A DNA stretch of 45,130 nt, taken from NCBI GenBank assembly GCA_016109435.1, contig JAEILR010000015.1, positions 1 to 45,130 on the forward strand. Reading direction: 5' to 3'. Origin of the DNA: Methanomassiliicoccus sp. (GTDB lineage Archaea > Thermoplasmatota > Thermoplasmata > Methanomassiliicoccales > Methanomassiliicoccaceae). Shown in pieces: positions 29,352 through 38,240 of the stretch. The notes beneath the pieces were generated by a model. The model searched no databases. It saw nothing but the letters and a program-made list of their open reading frames with translations, and was not told where the DNA came from. The translations under genes and the position numbers were made by a program. The first letter of the stretch is position 1. Every line of letters starts with the position of its first letter.

Positions 29352-30674
29352 TTAGCTTCGCACCTGCCTCATGTGCTCGACCCGCATGCGGATGACGTCC
29401 GGGCGGCCGATGTCGTGGCGCACGAACAGCGCGTCCCCGGTTACATAGGTGAGCGCCCTCTCGCAGGCGCGCTCCGCCGCCTCGATGGTATCGTCGATGC
29501 CCACCACTCCCACGGCACGGGACGTTGTGGTGAGCACCCTCCCGTTCTCCTCGCTGACCATAGCGTAGTACGCTTTCGCTCCGACCTTGGCGATGGCCCT
29601 CTCGTCCACCCGGACCTCCTTTCCTACCGCAGGCTCGGTGCCGTAGCCCCTGGGGACGACGTACTTGCACACCGTGGCCTTGTCCATGAAGGAGACCTTG
29701 CTCGGAGAGAGGTTCCCGTCGGCGATCCCGGCGCAGACGTCGGTGAACGAGGAGGCGAGGATGGAGAGCACGTTCATGGCCTCGGGGTCTCCGAACCTGG
29801 CGTTGTACTCGATGACCCTCGGCCCGTCCCGGGTGTTCATGAACTGCCCGTACAGGATGCCGCGGTACTCGTGGCCTTCGGACCTCATCGCCTCGATGGT
29901 GCGGCGCATGATGTCCAGCGCCGCGTCCCTCTCCCGGGCGGTGACGAACGGAAGCAGATGATCCTCCTGGGAGTACGCTCCCATGCCCCCGGTGTTCGGT
30001 CCCACATCCCCCTCGTAGGCGCGCTTGTGGTCCTGGACCAGCGGCATGGGGACGACGCTCTTACCGTCGCAGAACGCCTGGAGGGTGAACTCCTCACCCA
30101 CCAGCTTCTCTTCCAGCACCACCCCACCGCCGCCGATGCGGTGCTCGAAGATCTCCTCGAGATACCGCACGGTGTCCTGCTTGGTGAGCAGGTGCTCGCC
30201 CATGACCTTGACGCCCTTTCCCCCGGTGAGGCCGACCGGCTTCACGACCATGTCCCTGTCGTTGTCGAGCACGTACCTCTTCGCGCTCTCGATGTCATCG
30301 AACGCCGCGAAGTCGATGTTGCCCGGGACCTGATGGCGGCGCATGATCTCTCGAGTGAAGGACTTGGAGATTTCCAGCCTCGCCGCCTCCTTTCTCGGTC
30401 CCACGCACCCAATGCCCTTCGCTTCCAGCGCATCGGCCAGGCCGACCTCCAGAGGAGCTTCGGGTCCTATCACCGCCATCTCCACTGAACGGGACGCGGC
30501 GAACTCCGTCACCGCGGGGACATCGGTCTCCTTGATCAGCCGGTACTCCTTCGCCAGTCTCGCGATCCCGGGGTTGTGGTTCCTCATCACCGAATAGATG
30601 GTCGAACCGCTGGCGGCCAACGCGGCGGCGATGGCGTGCTCGCGGCCGCCCCCGCCCACTACTAGGACCTTCAT
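29352..30674 (-). CDS. purD: Phosphoribosylamine-glycine ligase (GARS)
   Basis: The 440-residue ATP-grasp enzyme joins glycine to phosphoribosylamine in purine synthesis. It shows the N-terminal GGGGREHA dinucleotide-fold motif, IGPEAPLEVGLAD, KSFTREIMRRHQVPG, the ATP-grasp lid VVKPVGLTGGKGVKVM and the metal site EYNARFGDPEAMNVLS. Length is normal. I take ATG 30674 (MKVLVVGG) because GAGG lies seven bases before it; the ATG two codons upstream (30680) has GAGG only one base away. Upstream on the same strand is hypB, separated by about 50 bases. Confidence 0.95.
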   Translation of the reverse strand: MKVLVVGGGGREHAIAAALAASGSTIYSVMRNHNPGIARLAKEYRLIKETDVPAVTEFAASRSVEMAVIGPEAPLEVGLADALEAKGIGCVGPRKEAARLEISKSFTREIMRRHQVPGNIDFAAFDDIESAKRYVLDNDRDMVVKPVGLTGGKGVKVMGEHLLTKQDTVRYLEEIFEHRIGGGGVVLEEKLVGEEFTLQAFCDGKSVVPMPLVQDHKRAYEGDVGPNTGGMGAYSQEDHLLPFVTARERDAALDIMRRTIEAMRSEGHEYRGILYGQFMNTRDGPRVIEYNARFGDPEAMNVLSILASSFTDVCAGIADGNLSPSKVSFMDKATVCKYVVPRGYGTEPAVGKEVRVDERAIAKVGAKAYYAMVSEENGRVLTTTSRAVGVVGIDDTIEAAERACERALTYVTGDALFVRHDIGRPDVIRMRVEHMRQVRS

Positions 30675-30723
30675 GGACATGCCTCGCTACGGTAACGGAC
30701 GGAGCTAATAATAACTGGTGGTA

Positions 30724-31380
30724 TCACGCCTGGACGTTCAAGGCGCGGAACAGCTCGTCGAGGCCCTCGCCGGTCTTGGCGCTGGTACGGTAGAGCTTCG
30801 CGCCCTTCTTCACCCGGGCGTAATCGCGCTCGAGTAGCGAGGCGTCGATATCCATGAACGGTAGGAGGTCGATCTTGTTGAGCACCGCGATGTCCGATTC
30901 CACGAAGATCAGGGGCTGCTTGCGCACCATGTCGTCGCCCTCGGTGACGGAGATGACGACCATGCGCTGGTCGGTGCCCAGGGGGAAGTCGGCCGGACAG
31001 ACGAGGTTGCCGACGTTCTCCACGAACAGGAAGTCCAGGTCGTCGAGGTCCAGCTTGTCGAGGGCGTGGTCCACGAGATGCGAATCGAGGTGGCACTCCT
31101 TGCCGGTGTTGACGTTCACGGCGGCGACGCCCGCTTTCTTGAAGCGGTCGAAGTCGTCCTGGCCGGTGACATCGCCGGCGAGCACGGCGACCTTCATGCC
31201 CTTCGCCATCATGCGCACCGCCATCTCCTGGATCAGGCGGGTCTTCCCCGAACCGATGGCCCCCATGACGTCCAGGGAGCGGATCCCGTGGCTCTTGAGC
31301 CGGTGGTGGTTCTCATGGCCCAGCTTCCGGTTCTCGGCCAGCACGTCCGCCTCGATGGAGATGTCAGATACCTTGTGCAC
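30724..31380 (-). CDS. hypB: Hydrogenase nickel incorporation GTPase HypB
   Basis: The 218-residue GTPase delivers nickel to [NiFe] hydrogenase maturation. Motifs: P-loop GAIGSGKTRL near residue 40, GKECHLDSH with the Cys-His metal site near 92, ENVGNLVCPADFPLGTD, and NKIDLLPF as G4. The frame is open to 31533 but the first 51 residues look non-coding. GTG 31380 (HKVSDISIEADVLAENRKLG) gives a protein of normal archaeal length, has no Shine-Dalgarno, and lies about 26 bases after ttatta on the minus strand, so a leaderless GTG start is likely. HypA and hydrogenase structural genes are not in the window. Confidence 0.92.
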   Translation of the reverse strand: MHKVSDISIEADVLAENRKLGHENHHRLKSHGIRSLDVMGAIGSGKTRLIQEMAVRMMAKGMKVAVLAGDVTGQDDFDRFKKAGVAAVNVNTGKECHLDSHLVDHALDKLDLDDLDFLFVENVGNLVCPADFPLGTDQRMVVISVTEGDDMVRKQPLIFVESDIAVLNKIDLLPFMDIDASLLERDYARVKKGAKLYRTSAKTGEGLDELFRALNVQA

Positions 31381-31596
31381 GTGGCGCGAAGATGAGTAGG
31401 GAGTAATAACCGTTGCCCCGCCGGCAGCCGCCCGGGGCGAAGGAGCATCGATCGAGGGCTCAAGGCGCATGACCCCCACTGCGCTCATTCGTCGAGCGCA
31501 TAGCCGGTCTATCTTCACCTTGGTCGCAGTCATCTGAGCGGATCGGCGGGCCGAAGACAGCGCTGACCAGAGGAATGCGGCCTTGAGCTCTCTCGG

Positions 31597-32295
31597 TCAG
31601 CTCGCGTACTTTTTCCGCAGGTAAAGGAGGAGTCCAACGATCAGCGGAAGAGCGATGACCAGACCAATTGATGCGCCGTTCCAGGGCACCTCCCCGGTAA
31701 TCGGACCTTTCAGCATCGTGCCTCCAGAAAGGATAAGGAACATTATCAACAGGGGACTGTAATATTTGAAATCGATCCAGCGCTTGGAGGTACCAGATTC
31801 GATCTTCTCGTAGTCTTCGGAGAACGAGCTGACCTGCTTCTCCGCACCAATGGCGTATTCGGGCACCTTGGCCCTCAGGCAGGCCACGAGAAAGGGCAGT
31901 CCGCTGTGGAGCCTTGGATCGAACTCCAGACGGTATTTGCTGCTCAACACGGTAATGCCGTCTTCATCGCCGGGCGATATCCAGATCACCTCATCCCATC
32001 TGATCCGCTTTTTCGATAGAACGGAGCACTGGCGGATGCCGACCGAATCTACCAGGTATTGGGTGGTGAAGGTGGCCAAAGTGACCACTGCCCCCAGGAT
32101 GAGAAAGAAAATGAAGGCGGCGAGCACCATGTAGGATAGTGGGTCAGAAACATAATTAAGCAGGATGTAGAGGGGCAGGCCAGCCAAAAAAATTGACATG
32201 AAGAGCGCGAGGACCTTGACCCACGCGTGATAAGCTATGCGGGCGACGTCCTCTGCCCCGATGTTCGTGACTTCTTCCGGCAATCGCTCCCTCAT
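31597..32295 (-). CDS. Membrane protein with PH-like domain, unknown function
   Basis: Two N-terminal membrane helices (about residues 26-48 and 55-75 from M at 32295) are followed by a soluble domain with QYLVDSVGIRQCSVLSKKRIRWDEVIWISPGDEDGITVLSSKYRLEFDP, a bacterial PH-like pattern, then two C-terminal membrane segments (LLIMFLILSGGTML and IGLVIALPLIVGLLLYL) and a basic KKYAS end. ATG 32295 is preferred over 32343 because a TATA-like tataatatta on the minus strand lies about 20-30 bases upstream, which fits a leaderless message. GC content is lower than in flanking housekeeping genes. The layout resembles the gene at 1811-2536. Confidence 0.7.
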   Translation of the reverse strand: MRERLPEEVTNIGAEDVARIAYHAWVKVLALFMSIFLAGLPLYILLNYVSDPLSYMVLAAFIFFLILGAVVTLATFTTQYLVDSVGIRQCSVLSKKRIRWDEVIWISPGDEDGITVLSSKYRLEFDPRLHSGLPFLVACLRAKVPEYAIGAEKQVSSFSEDYEKIESGTSKRWIDFKYYSPLLIMFLILSGGTMLKGPITGEVPWNGASIGLVIALPLIVGLLLYLRKKYAS

Positions 32296-32677
32296 GAGGA
32301 TTGACCTAATAATATTATAATCGTGTTGGCGAATTATATTCACGGAGCCGCTCAGTACCCGTTCTTCTTGCTAGGGTAAACTGTGAGGATCGGAAAGTTA
32401 GAGAACCGCATCTTAGCTTATGAGTACCCCTTCATTTCCACTGAAATCACGTCGGATAAATAAAATGCTGGCTTAGATTGAATAACATATTATCCATATT
32501 GATAGCACTAATCGATCACGCCAACTTGCCAGCCGTTCTCCGATCTTCTAGGAGGTCATAATTGAATTCCTTGACTCTCGGCCTGGAGAATGGGAGAAGG
32601 ATATCTAATTTTCTTCTGACATAAATCATATAACTCTCACAGAGCGGTCCCCCTCCTAGGATTCAGGAGGAAAACGA
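32296..32677. other. A/T-rich divergent intergenic region
   Basis: About 380 bases between divergent genes. It holds the TATA elements of both: the minus-strand tataatatta near 32320, and for the plus-strand gene a TATA-like catataactc near 32628-32637. I see no coding frame or RNA gene. The hairpin at 32652-32670 is listed separately. Confidence 0.5.
32652..32670 (+). promoter_or_regulatory. Hairpin that sequesters the Shine-Dalgarno of the gene at 32678
   Basis: CCTCCT (32652-32657) is the exact complement of AGGAGG (32665-32670), the ribosome binding site seven bases before ATG 32678, with a seven-base loop. The folded RNA would hide the site completely. This could be a simple translational switch or thermometer, or chance. 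Confidence 0.5.
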
Positions 32678-33295
32678 ATGGATCAGAACCAACCTATTGC
32701 ACCGCCGCAGACCCCGGCGCCCCTGACGTGGGCGCCGCCGGTCCCGGAGAAGAAGTCAAACAAGAAAGTGATCATAATCGTGGTCGCCATCGTGGCCGTT
32801 CTCGTCGTCGCCGTGTTCGCGTTCACCATGATGAACACGGCTGCCAACGTCAAGAGCAAGTCCAGCGACATGACCTTGAAGGTCAGCGACCTCCCGTCGG
32901 GATGGCGCGTGGGTGGCGCTGCGCCCGAGACGATGGACGAGCCAGGGGTCGATTGGGCCTACTCCGTCTTCACTAACTCCGTCACCGGGGCGGCGATGGA
33001 GCCGAAGGCCGAGATCTCCTGCCAGATATTCAAGTACCCTACCGAGGCCAACGCCAAGGCTGATTTCGAGAATCTCCTCAAGGAGGGCACCATCGGTTCC
33101 ATGACCAAGGTCACCGGGCACTTCGACCAATGCTGGCTTTATGATATCGATAATTCGATCGTCGAGGGCAAGATGTACGTCTTCCAGGAGAGGAACGTCG
33201 GAGGGATCATACTGTTCACTTCCTACTGGGGCTATGACGTGGACCAGGCATTGATCGACAAGGTGCTGACCGCCCAGGACAACAAGATCGCGTGA
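32678..33295 (+). CDS. Single-span membrane protein with cytoplasmic Pro-rich N-terminus, unknown function
   Basis: The 205-residue protein begins with a Pro-rich 25-residue stretch (APPQTPAPLTWAPPVPEKK), followed by NKK and one membrane helix (about residues 30-51, VIIIVVAIVAVLVVAVFAFTMM), and an external domain of about 150 residues (TLKVSDLPSGWRVGG...FQERNVGGIILFTSYWGYDVDQALIDKVLTAQDNKIA). The layout resembles lipoprotein or sensor-type ectodomains of Gram-positives and archaea, but I recognise no family. ATG 32678 has AGGAGG seven bases upstream, inside a perfect six-pair hairpin. Confidence 0.8.
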   Translation: MDQNQPIAPPQTPAPLTWAPPVPEKKSNKKVIIIVVAIVAVLVVAVFAFTMMNTAANVKSKSSDMTLKVSDLPSGWRVGGAAPETMDEPGVDWAYSVFTNSVTGAAMEPKAEISCQIFKYPTEANAKADFENLLKEGTIGSMTKVTGHFDQCWLYDIDNSIVEGKMYVFQERNVGGIILFTSYWGYDVDQALIDKVLTAQDNKIA

Positions 33296-33618
33296 TCATC
33301 GTTATCCTGATGTGAGTCTTCGTACAACGAGGTCTCCGGCCTCCCCCTATCTTTTCTCATTTAGGAATCTTCGCGCGCCGTCTCCCTTGCCGATATCGTC
33401 GATCCGGAAACCCGACCTGCCATTTCAAAACGTATGGCATGACGGCACCCATCCAATTTGGTGAGGACGAGCTCAAAACCACAAGTTGCCTTTTAGGGTG
33501 CAAGCGACGACCGATCGAGGTTCAACCGCACACCCCCCATCGACCCTTCTGGATTGGGATTATTAATATTAGCAGACTTTAAATTATGGCACAATAATAT
33601 CTATTGCGGGGGCTTGAT
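33296..33618. other. 323-base intergenic region
   Basis: No coding frame or RNA gene is seen. The 3' part is A/T-rich and contains two TATA-like elements, ctttaaatta (33577-33586) and caataatatc (33592-33601), upstream of the TTG start at 33619. Confidence 0.5.
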
Positions 33619-34875
33619 TTGAGTAGAGAATCTCTTTCCAAAACTAAGGTCATCATCGGGGCGTTGGCCCTTGTCGCCGTTGTGCTGGGGGCTATCGGAG
33701 CTGGCGTGGTCGATCTCGATCCAAGCGCTGCCTAGGACTCCGTCCGAGATGAGGATGGAGGCATGCGGGACCAATCCACAGGACAACCACACGGCGGCAA
33801 TGAGAACGGTGCCCCATCAACGCCGTCGGAAGGAGGCCCTGGCGATGAGTCCTCGGCAGCGCCCCCCAGCAATGGGGGCCAACCCAGCGGAACCGGAAGC
33901 GGAGACGGCTCGTCAGGCAACGCCGATGGCGGAAGCGCGAGCGACGGCGGAGCGGATGGCGGCTCTGGAAGCCCCGACGACGATCGGTCGGATTGGTGTA
34001 CCGGGGATGGATGCATACCCGATTCCCACCTGCCCGTCCTGGTCACCGAGTTCAGCCAAAAGAGTGACATCATCTACAACGTCCCGTCCCGCTGCGTGCT
34101 GCAGTGCGACGTCATCAACGATTGCACCGTCCCCGTGCGCATGCGCACCACCCTGAGCCTCTCGATCCCCGCATCGTCGGTGAGCGTGAGCGCGCTGAGG
34201 GGCGACGGAAAGGTCGTTCCCATGACCGCGACAAGCAGCAGCTGGCTGGGGTCTGACTATGTCCTCTCATCCGGCGAGTACGGCGACGACTGTACCTGGG
34301 TGTATGCTCCGAACCACAAGAGCGAGGCCTTCACCTTCTTCCTCAATTTCACCATCGAGCCAAGTAACGACGCGTACCTCACCTTCTTCTCATTCGACGC
34401 GGACACCGGCCGACAGATAGGGCAGATGGAGACCGCGCAACTGAAGGTGAGAGGAGGCATCGTGGTGCAGACCGCGGACAGCGGGTGGACCCAGTGGGTG
34501 TACCCCAACTATAATGTCAACCACGTTTCCGCTCATCAGACCATCGACTTCCACTGGCAGGAGAGCGCCATGGCGACCTACACCCAGATCGCCAGCACCC
34601 AGACCAAGTTCTGGATCTGGGGAGGGGCGGCGGAGGTGTACATCCTCAACGGCGGGACCTACCAGCTGCTGACGCCGATCGTCGAGTATGAGACAGAATG
34701 GTACTACTACCTGCCGGAGCATCACGGGGACGGCTGGACCCAGCAGTCGGTGACCCTGAGGATCGTGCTCTTGGAGCCAGGCGTCGAGTACCGCCTGGGG
34801 ATCGACAGCATCGATCCCGACACCGGCTACTCGATATCGTCGTTCCCAGGCGCAGCTTGGATGTTCCAGACCTGA
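33619..34875 (+). CDS. Secreted or anchored surface protein interrupted by an in-frame amber codon (possible pyrrolysine)
   Basis: TTG 33619 opens a 38-codon segment (SRESLSKTKVIIGALALVAVV...) that is a typical signal/membrane segment and ends at TAG 33733-33735. The same frame continues without another stop for 380 codons: a Gly/Ser/Asp-rich linker (GGNENGAPSTPSEGGPGDESS), a Cys-containing start (WCTGDGC, CVLQCDVINDC) and a beta-rich domain to 34875. Alone, the downstream part (ATG 33763) has no signal peptide and a poor ribosome site, although it looks extracellular. So the gene is probably one unit, with UAG read as pyrrolysine if this organism has the Pyl system, or a gene broken by a recent nonsense mutation. 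No family recognised. Confidence 0.7.
33733..33735 (+). other. In-frame TAG within the surface-protein gene
   Basis: The codon follows ...DLDPSAA and precedes DSVRDEDGG in one continuous frame from 33619 to 34875. UAG can encode pyrrolysine in Methanomassiliicoccales. TAG also ends several normal genes here (for example at 5074, 19428 and 43508), so context must decide. Confidence 0.75.
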
Positions 34876-34903
34876 GGGGAAACCGGCGTCCCCTCACGGC
34901 CAT

Positions 34904-34914
34904 CTATTATAAGC
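34904..34914 (+). promoter_or_regulatory. TATA box of gatD-gatE
   Basis: ctattataagc lies about 35-45 bases before TTG 34948. It predicts a leader of only a few bases to about 15 bases. Confidence 0.55.
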
Positions 34915-34947
34915 AAAAAGCTTCATCCTGGCCTCGGTGTCATCATA

Positions 34948-36243
34948 TTGAGCTATTCTTCACGCGTTCACGATATCCTGCAGCGGGCCGGCGCGGCCGA
35001 GGGCGACACTCTCCTGGTCAGGAGCGAGGGCCGCGACAGCACCGGCGTCCTCATGCCCCATCACGATTTCAGCCATCCCGACGTCGTCGTCCTCAAGCTC
35101 AAGAGCGGCTACAACGTCGGGGTCATGGTCACCCCAACCTCGGAGGTTCGCGTTGTATCCAAGTCCGAGGTTCGGGAAAAGCGACCGAAGGCCGCGGTCA
35201 ACGGCAAGGGAAAGAAGGAAGTCGCCGTACTGGGCACCGGGGGCACCATCGCCAGCTTCGTGGACTACCGCACCGGGGCCGTGCACCCGGCGCTGTCGGC
35301 CGGTGACCTCGTGGCCACGGTGCCGGAGATCGCCGACGTCTGCGACGTGCGGGCCGAGGTCCTCTTCTCCATATTCTCGGAGAACATGAACGTGGAGCAC
35401 TGGCAGCGCATCGCCGAGGCCGCCGCGGACCGTATCAATAGCGGCATGGAGGGGTGCATCGTTCCCCACGGCACCGACACCATGGGCTATACCTCGGCAG
35501 CGCTGTCGTTCATGCTCGATAACCTGACGAGATCGGTCGTCCTGGTCGGAGCGCAGCGCTCTTCGGACCGCCCGTCCTCGGACGCGTACACCAACCTGCT
35601 CTCCGCGGCGCGGTTCGTGGTCGACACCGACGCCGCCGAAGTGGTCGTCCTGATGCACGAAACCTCCTCGGACACCGCCGCCGCGGTGCACCGAGGGACG
35701 AAGGTCAGGAAGATGCACACCTCCCGCCGCGACGCCTTCCACAGCATTAACGTCTCGCCGATCGCCCGGCTGGACTTCGAAGGATCGATCGAGTTCCTGT
35801 CATCGTATCGCAGGAGGTCGGAGGGCAAGGTCACCGCCCGCACCGAGATGGAGACCAACGTCGCGCTGCTGTACTTCTATCCGGGCATGAGCCCCGCGGC
35901 CTTCGAGCGCGTCCTCAACGACAGCCGCGGCGTGGTCTTCGCCGGCACCGGGCTCGGGCACGTATCCTCGGACATGGTGAAGGCGATAAGGAGGGCCGTG
36001 GACGGCGGCACGTCGGTGGTCATGACCTCTCAGTGCCTGAACGGCATGGTGGACCTGAACGTGTACGACAACGGGCGCGACCTGGTCACCGCCGGGGTCA
36101 TGCCGGGCGGGGACATGTTGCCGGAGACCGCCTACGTCAAGCTGATGTGGGTGCTGGGGCAGACCAGCGATCCGAAGAAGGTGAGGGAGATGATGGCCAC
36201 GGACCTTAGGGGCGAGCTGACTGGCAGGAGGGAGGTCGCATGA
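34948..36243 (+). CDS. gatD: Glutamyl-tRNA(Gln) amidotransferase subunit D
   Basis: The 431-residue protein is the asparaginase-like subunit of the archaeal GatDE enzyme. It releases ammonia from asparagine or glutamine for conversion of Glu-tRNA(Gln) to Gln-tRNA(Gln). After an N-terminal beta-barrel (about 1-85), the amidase domain starts with VAVLGTGGTIAS (catalytic Thr near residue 98) and has VPHGTDTMGYTSAALSFML with the second threonine-Asp pair and VVLVGAQRSSDRPSSDA. The start is TTG 34948, downstream of a clear TATA box with a very short leader. Its end overlaps the gatE ATG by 4 bases. Confidence 0.95.
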   Translation: MSYSSRVHDILQRAGAAEGDTLLVRSEGRDSTGVLMPHHDFSHPDVVVLKLKSGYNVGVMVTPTSEVRVVSKSEVREKRPKAAVNGKGKKEVAVLGTGGTIASFVDYRTGAVHPALSAGDLVATVPEIADVCDVRAEVLFSIFSENMNVEHWQRIAEAAADRINSGMEGCIVPHGTDTMGYTSAALSFMLDNLTRSVVLVGAQRSSDRPSSDAYTNLLSAARFVVDTDAAEVVVLMHETSSDTAAAVHRGTKVRKMHTSRRDAFHSINVSPIARLDFEGSIEFLSSYRRRSEGKVTARTEMETNVALLYFYPGMSPAAFERVLNDSRGVVFAGTGLGHVSSDMVKAIRRAVDGGTSVVMTSQCLNGMVDLNVYDNGRDLVTAGVMPGGDMLPETAYVKLMWVLGQTSDPKKVREMMATDLRGELTGRREVA

Positions 36244-38105
36244 GCGAGCACGAGCTGACCTGCGGGCTGGAGATACATCAGCAGCTTGACACCAGGAAGC
36301 TGTTCTGTGACTGCCAGACCTTGCTGGTGGAGGACGAGGGCTGCGGCCTGGTGCGCCGCCTGCGGCCGACCCAGTCGGAGCTAGGGGAGATCGACCGCGC
36401 CGCTCTGGTCCAGGCGGAGAAGAGGCTGCGCTTCCGGTACCAGGCGCCGCGCGCGTCCTCCTGCCTGGTGGATGCCGATGAAGAGCCGCCGCACGCCGCC
36501 AACGCCGAGGCGCTGGACATCGTGCTCACTTTCGCCGCCATGCTCGACGCGAGGCCGGTGGACGAGGTCCACTTCATGCGCAAGCTGGTGATCGACGGAT
36601 CGAACACCACCGGCTTCCAGCGCACCGCGATGATCGCCACCGACGGGACGCTGGAGGTGAACGGCAGGAAGATATCGGTGCCCACCTTCTGCCTGGAGGA
36701 GGACGCCGCTCGGAAGGTCGACACCAAGGCCGGCGAGGTCACCTACCGCCTCGATCGCCTGGGCATACCGCTCATCGAAGTGGCCACCGGACCGGAGCTG
36801 CACACTCCCGAGGAAGTGAAGGAGGCCGCGCAGCGCCTGGGCTCGATGATGCGCGCCACGCGAAAGGTCAAGCGCGGCATCGGCACCATCAGGGAGGACG
36901 TCAACATCTCCATCCCTGGCGGGGCCAGGGTGGAGATCAAGGGGGTGCAGGAGCTGCGCCTGCTGCCGCTGTACGTGGAGAAGGAGGTCGAGCGCCAGCG
37001 CTCCCTGCTGCGCATCCGCGACCTCCTGAAGGAGAGGAACGTTGCGCGGAAGGACCCCGAGGTCGCGGACCTCACCGCCCTGTTCGCCGCCTGTCCGTCC
37101 AAGGTCATCGCCGGCGCGCTCAAGAAGGGGGGCAAGGTCCTCGGAGCGCCGCTGCCAGGGTTCGCGGGCCTGCTGCGCTCGCCGGACGCCAAGCTGCGGC
37201 TGGGCGCGGAGATGGCCCAGTACGCCCGCACCAAGGGTGTGGCGGGCATCTTCCACGCCGACGAGCTTCCGGCCTATGGCATCGACCAGGGGCATGTGGG
37301 CAGGGTGCGCGAGGCCCTCGGTCTCGGAGAGGGCGACGCCTTCGTGCTGTGCGCGGACGAGCCCCGGAAGGCCGACGCCGCCCTACGCGCCGCCATCGCC
37401 AGGGCCTACGACGCGCTGAACGGCGTTCCAGAGGAAACCCGCGACCCCCTGCCGGACGGTGCCAGCGCGTACTCCCGTCCTCTGCCCGGGGCCGCCAGGA
37501 TGTACCCCGAGACCGACGTGCCGCCGATCACCATCGAGGCGGCGCGCCTGCAGCGGATAAGGGCCGACCTGCCCGAGCTGACGGACGTGCGCGTCGCTCG
37601 CATCGCGTCCTCCTACGGCATCCACCAGCAGCAGGCCCGCCAGCTGGTGAACGACGGCTGGGACGACCTGTTCGAGGAGGTGGCGGCGAACAAGGACCTC
37701 GCCGCCACCGCGGCGAGGACGCTGCTGTCCACCCTGCCCGAGTTGGAGCGCCAGGGCGTGGACATGAGTAAGCTGGACGAAGTAGCGCTGCGCGAAGTGT
37801 TCGCTGCCCTCTCCGCCGGCCGCTTCGCCAAAGAGGCGATGCCGGACGTCCTGGCCCTCAAGGCCAAGGGGAAGAGCGTGGACCAGGCGGTGGAGGAGCT
37901 GGGCATCTCCATGATGTCGTCGGACGAGGCCATGAGCATCGTGTCCAAGGTGGTCCTCGATCGGGAGGCCTTCGTCCGGGAGAAGGGGAAGGGCGCCGTA
38001 GGGCCGCTCATGGGCGTGGTGATGGCCGAGCTGAAGGGCAAGCTGGACGGGAAGGCGGCGAGCGAGCTGCTGAGGAAGGAGATCGAGAAGCTGCTCTCCT
38101 CCTGA
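36240..38105 (+). CDS. gatE: Glutamyl-tRNA(Gln) amidotransferase subunit E
   Basis: The 621-residue partner of GatD activates and amidates Glu-tRNA(Gln). Features: ELTCGLEIHQQLDTRKLFCDC at the start, the KRGIGTIREDVNISIPGGARVEIKGVQEL segment typical of GatB/GatE, a GatE-specific insert (AspRS-like, about residues 270-400), YPETDVPPITI and a C-terminal YqeY-like helical tail ending in GPLMGVVMAELKGKLDGKAASELLRKEI. ATG 36240 overlaps the gatD stop. The pair is found only in archaea. Confidence 0.97.
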   Translation: MSEHELTCGLEIHQQLDTRKLFCDCQTLLVEDEGCGLVRRLRPTQSELGEIDRAALVQAEKRLRFRYQAPRASSCLVDADEEPPHAANAEALDIVLTFAAMLDARPVDEVHFMRKLVIDGSNTTGFQRTAMIATDGTLEVNGRKISVPTFCLEEDAARKVDTKAGEVTYRLDRLGIPLIEVATGPELHTPEEVKEAAQRLGSMMRATRKVKRGIGTIREDVNISIPGGARVEIKGVQELRLLPLYVEKEVERQRSLLRIRDLLKERNVARKDPEVADLTALFAACPSKVIAGALKKGGKVLGAPLPGFAGLLRSPDAKLRLGAEMAQYARTKGVAGIFHADELPAYGIDQGHVGRVREALGLGEGDAFVLCADEPRKADAALRAAIARAYDALNGVPEETRDPLPDGASAYSRPLPGAARMYPETDVPPITIEAARLQRIRADLPELTDVRVARIASSYGIHQQQARQLVNDGWDDLFEEVAANKDLAATAARTLLSTLPELERQGVDMSKLDEVALREVFAALSAGRFAKEAMPDVLALKAKGKSVDQAVEELGISMMSSDEAMSIVSKVVLDREAFVREKGKGAVGPLMGVVMAELKGKLDGKAASELLRKEIEKLLSS

Positions 38106-38240
38106 ACTCCCTTTTCGTTCCTTCATCGGCCCTTTCCGGTTTATCCGCCAAAGTCCGGCCAAACGTTCTTGAACGGCACCCTGGACTATTCATCCTCGTC
38201 CGCCTGGCCTGATGGCCATGACGGACCGAAGGTGAGATGG

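Noticed and set aside
31381..31533. 51-codon N-terminal extension of HypB
   Set aside because: It lacks HypB-like or His-rich metal-storage features and contains the TATA-like element; the GTG at 31380 gives a normal protein.
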